Positions 53,980-61,716 of a DNA stretch of 64,000 bases are shown here, piece after piece (the first letter of the stretch is position 1; every line of letters starts with the position of its first letter). The DNA comes from Allobosea lupini (GTDB lineage Bacteria; Pseudomonadota; Alphaproteobacteria; Rhizobiales; Beijerinckiaceae). The DNA lies in assembly GCF_900109525.1 (NCBI RefSeq), contig NZ_FOAN01000012.1, positions 1-64,000 on the forward strand, read 5' to 3'. The notes under the pieces were generated by a model, which was not told the DNA's origin, did not search any database, and saw nothing but the letters and a program-made list of their open reading frames with translations. Made by a program: the position numbers and the translations under genes.

Positions 53980-55219
53980 CTTCGAGGTGCACGTCGAGCT
54001 GCAAGGTCGCACCCGTCCGATCGGATTGGCGCGGAGCAATCGCGTCCGCGGCGCAGAGACTATTCTCTTCGAGTATGACGATGCCTGGCTTTCGGATCCG
54101 GATCGCTTCTCGCTGGAGCCGGCGCTTGCATTGACGCGCGGCGCGTTCGCTCCTCCTTCTGGACTTGCAACCTTCGGCTCAATCGGCGACTCCGCACCAG
54201 ATTCGTGGGGCCGCCGCCTTATGCAGCGCGCCGAGCGCCGCTTCGCCGACCGCGAGGGCCGCGCAGTCCGCATGCTCGCAGAAAGCAACTATCTGCTCGG
54301 GGTCGCAGACGAGACGAGGCTAGGTGCATTACGGTTTCGGTGGGTCGGCGAAGAGGCCTTCCAGGCGCCGATCAGCGCCGGCGTACCGGCCCTGATCGAG
54401 CTGGGCCGTCTGCTTCAGATCACCGAGCGGATTCTCCGGGACGAGGAAACGGACGAAGACCTTCAATTGATCTTCGCGCCCGGCTCCTCCCTGGGCGGTG
54501 CGCGGCCGAAGGCTTCGCTCATCGACCCACATGGCCATCTCTCCATCGCCAAGTTTCCTAAGGAGACCGACGACTACAGCGTGGAAACCTGGGAGGAGAT
54601 CGCGCTGCGGTTGGCCGGTCAAGCCGGCATCGTCACCCCAAAACACGAACTTGTCGAAGTGGCCGGCAAGTCAGTGATGCTGTCGCGACGCTTCGATCGC
54701 AATGGCACGATCCGCATCCCGTTCCTGTCGGCAATGGCGATGATGGGCGCCAGGGACGGCGAGCGTGGCAGCTACCCCGAGATCGTCGACACCCTGGCCA
54801 GGCATGGCGCGCAGGGAAAGACGGACGCCCACGCACTCTATCGGCGTGTCGCCTTCAATGTGCTGATCTCCAACGTCGACGATCACCTGCGCAACCACGG
54901 TTTTCTCTGGCTCGGCAAGGCGGGGTGGTCCCTCGCGCCCGCCTATGACCTCAATCCGGTGCCCACCGATCTCAAGGCGCGCGTGCTGACGACGAATATC
55001 AACCTCGATGAGGGCACCTGCTCGCTCGATCTGCTCGAACAGGCATCGGAATACTTCGCACTGACGCTGGCGCAGGCCCGAGCGATCATCAAAGAGGTCG
55101 CGACCGTGACCGCGACATGGCGCAAGACCGCGAAGGCCGTCGGCGCTCGGTCGGTCGAGATTACTCGCATGGCCAGCGCCTTCGAGCACGACGATCTCAC
55201 GCGGGCGCTGGCGCTATGA
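53972..55219 (+). CDS. hipA: HipA-family serine/threonine kinase toxin
   Basis: 415 aa, normal HipA length. ATP-binding Gly-rich loop GSSLGGARPKASL (K180) and lysine strand SIAKFPK (K194), then MLSRRFDR, the catalytic loop FNVLISNVDDHLRNHGF with N301, D303, H305 and N308, and the metal-binding AYDLNP (D326). HipA kinases phosphorylate aminoacyl-tRNA synthetases such as GltX and slow growth. All key residues are present, so the toxin is probably active. It forms a pair with hipB. The pair sits in a region full of broken genes, as expected of mobile or stabilising modules. Confidence 0.9.
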   Translation: MANFEVHVELQGRTRPIGLARSNRVRGAETILFEYDDAWLSDPDRFSLEPALALTRGAFAPPSGLATFGSIGDSAPDSWGRRLMQRAERRFADREGRAVRMLAESNYLLGVADETRLGALRFRWVGEEAFQAPISAGVPALIELGRLLQITERILRDEETDEDLQLIFAPGSSLGGARPKASLIDPHGHLSIAKFPKETDDYSVETWEEIALRLAGQAGIVTPKHELVEVAGKSVMLSRRFDRNGTIRIPFLSAMAMMGARDGERGSYPEIVDTLARHGAQGKTDAHALYRRVAFNVLISNVDDHLRNHGFLWLGKAGWSLAPAYDLNPVPTDLKARVLTTNINLDEGTCSLDLLEQASEYFALTLAQARAIIKEVATVTATWRKTAKAVGARSVEITRMASAFEHDDLTRALAL

Positions 55220-55561
55220 CTCGGACTTTTCTTTGATAGCCTCGATCCGCCAGCCGCACGTCCGGGTTCTGGCTCCCCGTCAATCTGGACGTCTCCGGGA
55301 TCCTCGGCATCTCGGGGCTCGGATCGGCTTCGCTTCGGGGCCGCACAGATGGGGATCGACGGCGACCATCCCAATCTCCACATCATTGCGCCCGGCGGCG
55401 CCACGTCGAAGGGCAGGCCGTGGGCATCGACGAGCCATTCCAGCACCGGCCCGATCTGCTCGGTCAGGCGCGCCACAACCGCCGGATCGGGCTCCCCCTC
55501 GGCCTCGGCCATGATGTCGGAAGCGATCACGCTCAAATCAAAGCGGGCCGCGTCGATTTAG
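55220..55561. other. Gap after hipA
   Basis: No intact gene; contains a possible minus-strand flavoprotein fragment (55350-55536). Confidence 0.4.
55350..55536 (-). pseudogene. Possible fragment of an FAD-binding dehydrogenase gene
   Basis: A minus-strand frame reads SDIMAEAEGEPDPAVVARLT followed by EQIGPVLEWLVDAHGLPFDV, resembling the helical segment of fumarate-reductase/tricarballylate-dehydrogenase-like flavoproteins, and then degenerates. No nucleotide-binding motif is present. A short, tentative match. Confidence 0.28.
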
Positions 55562-55594
55562 AAAAAAGGCCGGGCGTCCCAAAGGGAGCCGGCC
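55562..55594 (-). terminator. Rho-independent terminator on the minus strand
   Basis: GGCCGG (55589-55594 read on the minus strand) pairs with CCGGCC (55568-55573), with a nested TCCC/GGGA helix inside the loop, followed on the minus strand by TTTTTT (55567-55562). Best terminator in the window. Confidence 0.75.
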
Positions 55595-55685
55595 AAGGGG
55601 AAGCCAAGGCGATATGCCAAAGCCTCACGGGGAACGGAAGTCACCAGCTACCAGCGGGAGAGCCCGGAGCGGTCAGCGGACCGTT
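55562..55685 (-). ncRNA. Candidate small RNA (about 124 nt)
   Basis: On the minus strand a promoter-like pair (TTGCGG at 55718-55713, 16 bases, TATATC at 55696-55691) would start a transcript near 55685. It begins with a CGGTC/GACCG hairpin, has C-rich unpaired stretches (CTCTCCCG, CTTCCCC) reminiscent of the CUCCC loops of rhizobial trans-acting sRNAs, and ends in a strong hairpin with six T. No protein frame fits. Not matched to a named family. Confidence 0.38.
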
Positions 55686-55690
55686 CGCCC

Positions 55691-55718
55691 GATATAGGGA
55701 ATTCCTTAGCGTCCGCAA
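55691..55718 (-). promoter_or_regulatory. Possible promoter of the candidate sRNA
   Basis: -35-like TTGCGG and -10-like TATATC separated by 16 bases on the minus strand, 6 bases before the proposed transcript start. Confidence 0.3.
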
Positions 55719-55956
55719 TCCGCTATTTTGATGACCGACTCATGCTTAACGCGCGCGGCAACGCTTGTGCCAGTCCAATCTCGATCGAACCGAACTGCAC
55801 TCGTTACGATGCCCTGCTGGTCGCCCTGCGCCGGGCCGCGGTAACGGGGGTATCGCGGGCAAGGCAAATGTGGCGCACCGCCGGGGTAATTCCAGTAAAG
55901 GAAACGGCTTCCTATTCTTAGAGCGCTGCATATTAACGCAAGTTGTGAACGCAGGC

Positions 55957-56268
55957 ATGACGCGTTCCTATTATGAGACTGCGCGGGATGGACAGACGAC
56001 CTCTGCTTGCTGTAGGGAATGCATTCAAAGATACATTTTTATGCAGTTAGCGATGACAATGCCGAAATGCTCAAGAAATAAATATCGCTCAGATAAATCT
56101 GCTGATAGTCCCTCAATCGTTATTGATATTGCGACACATCGGGTGCTGCGTAGGATTTTAGGTCTATCGCAGGAGGATATTACGCAAATCGATCTTCATC
56201 TCGCTGTCGAGGCTGGCCTGCTAAAAAGGCCCTCCAGCCAGATGGCCCTGACCGCGGATGATCGTTAA
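55957..56268 (+). CDS. Hypothetical protein in an AT-rich patch (doubtful)
   Basis: 103-codon frame. The last 65 residues look protein-like and helical (SIVIDIATHRVLRRILGLSQ, EDITQIDLHLAVEAGLLKRP); the first 40 contain several Cys and look less convincing. A later ATG at 56041 or 56056 could be the true start. Base composition is clearly more AT-rich than anywhere else nearby (about 55900-56200), indicating recent acquisition. No homologue recognised. Confidence 0.35.
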   Translation: MTRSYYETARDGQTTSACCRECIQRYIFMQLAMTMPKCSRNKYRSDKSADSPSIVIDIATHRVLRRILGLSQEDITQIDLHLAVEAGLLKRPSSQMALTADDR

Positions 56269-56425
56269 CATCGTCGAGTCGTGCCTTCGGGCGACGGGTT
56301 TGTTGCGGCACGGCGACGGCACGACGTAGCTCGGTCATTTCCAATCCCTAGGTTATAAACTCAATCAGCGTCTTGAGATCGCTGCATTTGGTTGATTCCG
56401 TAGCCTTTATCGATGAAGGCGCGGC

Positions 56426-57180
56426 ATGGCGAGATCGCTGTTTTGACTGTCGGACGAGGCATGGGCGCGGATCGAGCCACGCCTTCCGACGAACCAGCCC
56501 GGCGCGCGTCGTGTCGATGATCGACGGGTGATCTCGGGCATCATCCACATGCTCAGATGCGGCGGACGTTGGCAGGATTGCCCGCCGGAGTACGGGCCGG
56601 CGACCACCTCTAAGACCGCTGGAATCGCTGGAGCCGGCGCGGGCTGTGGCATCGGCTGTTCGCGTCGCTGTCAGCGCAAGGACAACTCGACGAGTTGGCA
56701 TGCTCGACTCAACCTATGTGAAGGCGCATCGCTCGGCGCATGGTGGAAAAGGGGGGCGAAGGCGCAGGCGATCGGCGTCTCGCGCGGCGGCCAGACCACC
56801 AAAATCCACGCCGTCTGCGATCTTCTCGGCCGTCCCGTCGCGCTGACGCTCACGCCGGGCAACACCTCCGATATCAAGGCGGCGGAGCTTCTCAAGGAGC
56901 ACGTCACCGGCTTCCGCCGCCTCGTGGCGGATCGCGGGTATGACGCCAATCAGTACCGGGGCTTCCTGAAGCAAGCCGGCACGATCCCGTCATCCCTGGC
57001 CGCATTTACCGCAAGCGGCGCATCCGCCAAGACGAACAACGCTACAAGGGTCGCTGGCTGATCGAGGCGATGTTCTGCCGCCTTAAGGACTTCCGCCGCG
57101 TGGCGACCCGCTACGACAAGCTGGCTCCCAACTTCGCCTCAGCCGTTGCGCTCGCCGCCGTCTTGGCTTTCTGGTGTTGA
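56426..57180 (+). mobile_element. Degenerate IS5-family transposase
   Basis: The transposase can be read only across several frames: MARSLF-stop-LSDEAWARIEPRLPTN, then GIIHMLRCGGRWQDCPPEYG, a frame change at about 56615 (NRWSRRGLWHRLFASL in relatives), another giving MLDSTYVKAHRSAHGGKGG (first catalytic Asp), another giving KAQAIGVSRGGQTTKIHAVC, LVADRGYDANQYR (second Asp) and finally RWLIEAMFCRLKDFRRVATR (catalytic Glu) to the stop at 57178. An early in-frame stop and at least three frameshifts mean it is dead. Terminal inverted repeats were not securely identified. Confidence 0.85.
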
Positions 57181-57198
57181 TCGACCGGAAGGACAGCC

Positions 57199-57717
57199 AT
57201 GACAGACTTCATCGCCCTGCTGCGCGCCGTCAACGTCGGCGGGACCGGCAAGCTGCCCATGAGCGACCTGAGGGACCTTTGCCAAAAGGCAGGCCTCGGA
57301 TTGGTCCGGACCTACATCGCCTCCGGCAACGTCGTCTTTGCGAGCGACGCTACGGAAGCTGAGGTCAAGGCGCTACTTGAAGAGCAGCTTCGCGCTTACG
57401 CCGGAAAGCCGATCGGCGTGCTCGTTCGGACAGCGAAGGAGTTGGCCGCCGTATCGGCCGGTAATCCCTTCCCGACGGCCTCGCCCAACCGCACGGTGGT
57501 GATCTTCCTCGACCAGCCTCCGCATCCTGGCACGTTGGCGGGCATCACAGGGCAGGACGGTGAAGAGGTGAGCGTCGGGGTTCGCGAGATCTACGTCCAC
57601 TACGGCGACAAAATGGGTCGCTCCAAGCTCAGCATTCCTCACGCCGCGGCAGGAACGGCGCGGAACATGAACACGGTCGCCGCCCTGGTCACCATGGCGA
57701 CTACGCCGCCCGATTGA
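57199..57717 (+). CDS. DUF1697 domain protein
   Basis: 172 aa, matching DUF1697 through its length: FIALLRAVNVGGTGKLPMSD at the N terminus, LGLVRTYIASGNVVFASDAT, PIGVLVRTAKELAAVSAGNP with FPTASPNRTVVIFLDQPPHP, and the C-terminal YVHYGDKMGRSKLSIPHAAA and TARNMNTVAALVTMA. The family is a small cytoplasmic alpha/beta protein of unknown function. A GGAAGGA ribosome site lies about 7 bases before the ATG. The gene starts 18 bases after the dead transposase. Confidence 0.92.
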   Translation: MTDFIALLRAVNVGGTGKLPMSDLRDLCQKAGLGLVRTYIASGNVVFASDATEAEVKALLEEQLRAYAGKPIGVLVRTAKELAAVSAGNPFPTASPNRTVVIFLDQPPHPGTLAGITGQDGEEVSVGVREIYVHYGDKMGRSKLSIPHAAAGTARNMNTVAALVTMATTPPD

Positions 57718-57902
57718 GTCTGAACCCTAGGCTGCTTCATAGTTGCAGCCCCAGATTTGCTATCAGATGTCAACTGCTTGGGCGCAGTCTGACCGAGAGG
57801 CCCGCGCGTGGACCCTACCGAACCGCCGACACTTGCGGTATGCTCTTTGCACCGATGTTGACAACGTAGAATACTGTCCTTCCAAAAAGAGGCTACGCCG
57901 GG

Positions 57903-59678
57903 ATGAATGAGCCTATCGGAGGGAACGCAACTTTCGGGTCGACACCGGTCGTTGTCACGGATCCTGTACGGCCGCCAGTGCCGAGACAAGAAAATGTGTC
58001 TTCCAGCTTACCGAGCAGCGATGTTGGTACGTTGGTACTGCACTGGATCTCCGTGATCGCGGTGGTGACGAGCCTAGTCACAGGCATCAGAATTTCGGCC
58101 GACGCGCTGGATGCCGTCGTCTCGAAATGGATGGAACCAATCTTGCCTCAAGGAGAGATTTGGAGCGTCCATATTTGGGCCGGTCTGGCGCTGTTTGCGA
58201 CGTCGACCGCCTATTTGATCTTCATGGCGACAAGCGGGCTGTCCGCGCGCATTTCGGCCCGGAGGCTATCGCCGTTGAGGATGCGAGCCCCTGCCAAACT
58301 GCGTTGGCTGAGCGTCAACGTCTTGCTCCATTGGCTGCTCTACGGTCTGGTGGTGGCCCTGACGATCACCGGGGTGCTGCTCTATCTTGGTTTCGGCGGG
58401 TGGGTCGTCACCGTACATCTTGCGGCAGCCTTCGGCACGTTGGCTTACACCTTGGCCCATATAATCGCGCATTTCGGATATGGCGGCTGGCGCCAGTGGC
58501 TGCGCATCTTCCGGCCGGCCCGGCTCGCGCCCTCCGTAGGCCAGCGCAGCCGCTACCCGTTGCTCATCGCCTCGTTCGTTGCCGTTCCGACCGCCGTCGC
58601 CATCGCCGCGCTAGACTATGAGAGTCGCGACGAACTTCTCGTGCAGACGACGACGGACATACCGACCCTCGACGGCACCACTGACGATGTCGCATGGCGA
58701 TCCGCGCGCCCCGTCCGGGTCAGGACGTCCCAGGGCGCGAATCTCGGCGGGACCGGCGAGTCCACCGTCGAGATCCGGGCGGTCCGGGACGCGAACAAGA
58801 TCTATTTCGCGTTCAAGTGGCAGGACCCGACCCGCTCCCTCGCACGTCTGCCGATGATCAAGCGAGAGGACGGATGGCGATTGGTCGGTCACGATGGCGA
58901 TCGTGCCGACGTCGTGGATTTCTACGAGGACAAGCTCGCTGTCATCTTCTCGGCGAGCGACGCATTCGCCGGCGGCGGCGCGACGCATCTCGGCCCGAAG
59001 CCGCTTCCCGACCGGCCATCGTCCCTGAACGAGCGCGGCCTGCATTACACCACCGACGGCTCGTATATCGACATGTGGCAGTGGAAGGCTTCGCGCGGAG
59101 GTCTGATCGGCTACATGGACGACCAATATATCGGTCCCCCCAGGGAAGCGACCGCCGACGAGGCGGCCAAGCGCGCACGCTATCAGGGCGGGTACTGGAA
59201 CGACCCGGGCCGGACCTTCTACAGCTATAATTTCGGGTTCGAAGGCCCCGGCGGCTACAAGGGTCCCGTCTCCCCAAAGCGCTTGCCGAAAAACGCGGAG
59301 GCCGCGGCACGCGCGATCGGGACATTCGACCCGACCAATGCCGATCTGAGCCAGGACGAGGGCAGCATCTGGTGGCTGACCGAGGCGGAGAGTGTGCCCT
59401 ACACGATTGAGGCGGATGCCCGATTCCCCGTCGGTAGCATCATGCCCGGCGTTCTAATCCAGGGCGACTACGAGGGTGATCGTGGTGATATCCGCGCCGG
59501 CGCTCGGTGGAAGGACGGATACTGGACTGTAGAAGCGTCTCGGAACCTGAGCACGGCGAGCCGCTACGATGCCGACTTCACTGGAAAGAGCCCCCTGTAC
59601 ATGTGGGTGTCCGTCTTCGACCATAACCAGACTCGGCACACGCGCCATGTCAGGCCGGTTGAGGTCAGGCTGCGCTAG
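57903..59678 (+). CDS. Cytochrome b/ethylbenzene-dehydrogenase-like haem fusion protein
   Basis: 591 aa. Residues about 40-235 form a four-span di-haem cytochrome b domain of the b561 type with candidate haem ligands H47, H90, H143, H172 and H186/H190, plus a fifth hydrophobic span at about 218-237. The rest (about 245-590) is a periplasmic domain like the haem-binding gamma subunit of ethylbenzene dehydrogenase: TLDGTTDDVAWRSARPVRVR, NKIYFAFKWQDPTRSLA, LHYTTDGSYIDMWQWKASRG and DIRAGARWKDGYWTVEASRN. The fusion would carry electrons across the membrane to or from a periplasmic haem. The reductase gene follows after 36 bases; together they look like a two-gene electron-transfer operon. Substrate unknown. 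Confidence 0.85.
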   Translation: MNEPIGGNATFGSTPVVVTDPVRPPVPRQENVSSSLPSSDVGTLVLHWISVIAVVTSLVTGIRISADALDAVVSKWMEPILPQGEIWSVHIWAGLALFATSTAYLIFMATSGLSARISARRLSPLRMRAPAKLRWLSVNVLLHWLLYGLVVALTITGVLLYLGFGGWVVTVHLAAAFGTLAYTLAHIIAHFGYGGWRQWLRIFRPARLAPSVGQRSRYPLLIASFVAVPTAVAIAALDYESRDELLVQTTTDIPTLDGTTDDVAWRSARPVRVRTSQGANLGGTGESTVEIRAVRDANKIYFAFKWQDPTRSLARLPMIKREDGWRLVGHDGDRADVVDFYEDKLAVIFSASDAFAGGGATHLGPKPLPDRPSSLNERGLHYTTDGSYIDMWQWKASRGGLIGYMDDQYIGPPREATADEAAKRARYQGGYWNDPGRTFYSYNFGFEGPGGYKGPVSPKRLPKNAEAAARAIGTFDPTNADLSQDEGSIWWLTEAESVPYTIEADARFPVGSIMPGVLIQGDYEGDRGDIRAGARWKDGYWTVEASRNLSTASRYDADFTGKSPLYMWVSVFDHNQTRHTRHVRPVEVRLR

Positions 59679-59714
59679 ACTGCGCATGGTGAAAGTCTTG
59701 TCCCAAAGGTCCCG

Positions 59715-60755
59715 ATGAAACGGACGGCGTCGCTCGTTATCAATGCCAAGAAGATCTCAGCCACCACGGGCCAGACCGTGCTGGACGCCGCGATGGGCGC
59801 GGGCATCTTCATTCCACATGATTGTTCGTCGGGCCAATGCGACACCTGCCGCGTTCGGGTCTACGACGGCGTCGTGGATGATCGAGGCACGCGTCGTGGC
59901 GCTACCGTGCTTGCTTGCCAAACGCGGGTCACGGGCGACGCCGTCCTCGAGTTCGACGCCGTGCCGGAGCCGATCAAGGTTCCGGCGATCCTGACGGGCA
60001 TCACACCTCTTTCGCCGGCTATCCTGGAACTTGCGATCGGGCTTCAAAAAAGCTTGCCCTTTTTGCCCGGACAGTACGTGAAATGCGCCTTCGGCGGCTT
60101 TCCGGGGCGGGACTACAGCCCCACCCAACGCGTCGACGGAACCGGCGCGATCGATGAATTGATCGTCCACGTCAGGCGACTGCGCGATGGGGTGGTGTCA
60201 TCCCGGCTAGGCACCAGTATCGGCATCGGCCACAAGGTGACGGTCCACGGACCCTTCGGCAGCGCGTTCCATCGCCTGGGCGAGGGTCGGATCGTCCTGG
60301 TCGCCACCGGCACGGGATGGGCGCCGGTCTGGGCCATTGCGCGAGCGTCGCGGTTTCGGCAGCCCGATCGCGAGATGGTGGTCGTCGTCGGCGCTCGCGC
60401 TGTCGAGGACATCTATATGAGGGAGTCGCTGGAATGGTTGGCCGCGACAGGGGTTCGGACGGTCATCGCAACCGCCAGCGCGCCGGTGACCCGAGATGGA
60501 GACGGCGTCTTATCTGGTCGCGTAACCGACCATCTCCCGATCTTCGCCGCTGAGGACACGGTCTATGCAGCCGGTAATCCATCGATGGTTGCAGCGGTGC
60601 AGGCGCTCTCCCATGAGGCCGGCGCGACATGCCACTGCGATCCGTTCACCGCATCGCCGGTGCAGCAATCGATCGGACGGCGGTTGCTCTCGTTCCTGAA
60701 GCGACCCGGCATTGCCGAAGCGGGCCCCACCACGGCGGCGGGCCAACAGGGGTGA
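59715..60755 (+). CDS. 2Fe-2S ferredoxin-FAD/NAD(P)H oxidoreductase
   Basis: 346 aa. N-terminal plant-type ferredoxin domain with cluster ligands C37, C42, C45 and C68 (HDCSSGQCDTCRVRVYDG, LACQT), then a ferredoxin-reductase FAD domain (LPFLPGQYVKCAFGGFPGRD with the RDYSPT FAD motif) and an NAD(P)-binding domain (IVLVATGTGWAPVWAIARAS, ending YAAGNPSMVAAVQALSHEAG and CHCDPF). Architecture as in CDP-6-deoxyglucoseen reductase and oxygenase reductases, with a C-terminal 30-residue tail. It most likely passes electrons from NAD(P)H to the cytochrome b fusion encoded upstream; no oxygenase is present. Confidence 0.9.
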   Translation: MKRTASLVINAKKISATTGQTVLDAAMGAGIFIPHDCSSGQCDTCRVRVYDGVVDDRGTRRGATVLACQTRVTGDAVLEFDAVPEPIKVPAILTGITPLSPAILELAIGLQKSLPFLPGQYVKCAFGGFPGRDYSPTQRVDGTGAIDELIVHVRRLRDGVVSSRLGTSIGIGHKVTVHGPFGSAFHRLGEGRIVLVATGTGWAPVWAIARASRFRQPDREMVVVVGARAVEDIYMRESLEWLAATGVRTVIATASAPVTRDGDGVLSGRVTDHLPIFAAEDTVYAAGNPSMVAAVQALSHEAGATCHCDPFTASPVQQSIGRRLLSFLKRPGIAEAGPTTAAGQQG

Positions 60756-60764
60756 AGCAACAGT

Positions 60765-61550
60765 TCAGTTTGCCGCCGGCAGGGCGCCGTAGCTTCGGAT
60801 GATCTCTGCTGCCTCTCCCGCCCTGGAGAAGGCGATGAACTTGGACACATCGTTTGGCAGACCTTCCGGGCGGTAGACATAGGCGAGTTCGCCGGTGCTC
60901 GGATAGCCGGGCTGCGACGGATGATGGCCGTCGATTTCCAGGACTGTGGTGCCGATGTCGAGTATCTTGCTGTACGGACCAAAGCCGATGGCCCCATCGG
61001 TCAAGCGCACGCTTTCGACGGCCTCCTGCGTTGAAACCGCAGTCTTCGACCGTTCCGTGATCTCAAGGTTCTTCCAACCGGGCATGTTGGCACGCAGCGT
61101 CGTCAGCGTGCTGTCGGCATCCTCCCGGCGGACGACCCGAATGCGGATATCCATACCTCCGACCTCCTTCCAGTTCGAGATTTGGCCGGAGTAGATCGCC
61201 GCAAGCTGCACCGTATCGAGGCGCGATATCCCTGCACTCGGATGCACGAAGAAGGCGCTCGGGATCTTCGCGACAGGCACGTAGGCCAACCCTCTCGCGC
61301 GCTCGGCATCACTGAGCGGCCGGGCTACGCGCGCTAGGCGGGCCGCTCCCGATCCGACCGCGGCGATTCCGCCGCCTGAACCGATGCTAGGCGGGATCCG
61401 CACCTCGATCGACGGCTCCATTTGGCGAAAGCGAGCTGCGACAGCTTGCAGCATCTCGATGCCGTCGCCGGTTCCTACGACGGATAGCTCTTCTGCAGGT
61501 AACGCAGCCGAGCTCGTCAGCATAAGCACTACTAGCGGTAGATATCGCAT
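60765..61550 (-). CDS. PstS-like periplasmic substrate-binding protein
   Basis: 261 aa. Signal peptide (about residues 1-19), then EELSVVGTGDGIEMLQAVAA, the phosphate-binding-protein-like SIGSGGGIAAVGSGAARLA with PLSDAERARGLAYVPVAK, and LDTVQLAAIYSGQISNWKEV, a hallmark of PstS-type proteins. No pst transporter genes are adjacent. It is convergent with the reductase gene (9 bases apart) and divergent from the GGDEF-EAL gene. With that neighbour it may act as a ligand-sensing input instead of an uptake component; this is inference. The bound anion is unknown. Confidence 0.82.
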   Translation of the reverse strand: MRYLPLVVLMLTSSAALPAEELSVVGTGDGIEMLQAVAARFRQMEPSIEVRIPPSIGSGGGIAAVGSGAARLARVARPLSDAERARGLAYVPVAKIPSAFFVHPSAGISRLDTVQLAAIYSGQISNWKEVGGMDIRIRVVRREDADSTLTTLRANMPGWKNLEITERSKTAVSTQEAVESVRLTDGAIGFGPYSKILDIGTTVLEIDGHHPSQPGYPSTGELAYVYRPEGLPNDVSKFIAFSRAGEAAEIIRSYGALPAAN

Positions 61551-61716
61551 GGCTCGTTCTCTGCGGTTGGAAACGTGAGCCTACCAGCTGCCCCGTAAAC
61601 GATTGCTAACCGTAGCCGCGAAACATGGTCGCGTTCCTTTGGAGCATAAGATTTTACCTTGACTTCATGCTTTGTCCCTAACATCCCGCGGTACGAGGAT
61701 CAAAGAGGGCGGCCTG

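Noticed and set aside
56375..56440. Direct repeat GAGATCGCTG at 56375 and 56431 near the IS5 remnant
   Set aside because: Ten bases, 56 apart, lying before and inside the transposase frame rather than flanking the element, so not a target-site duplication.
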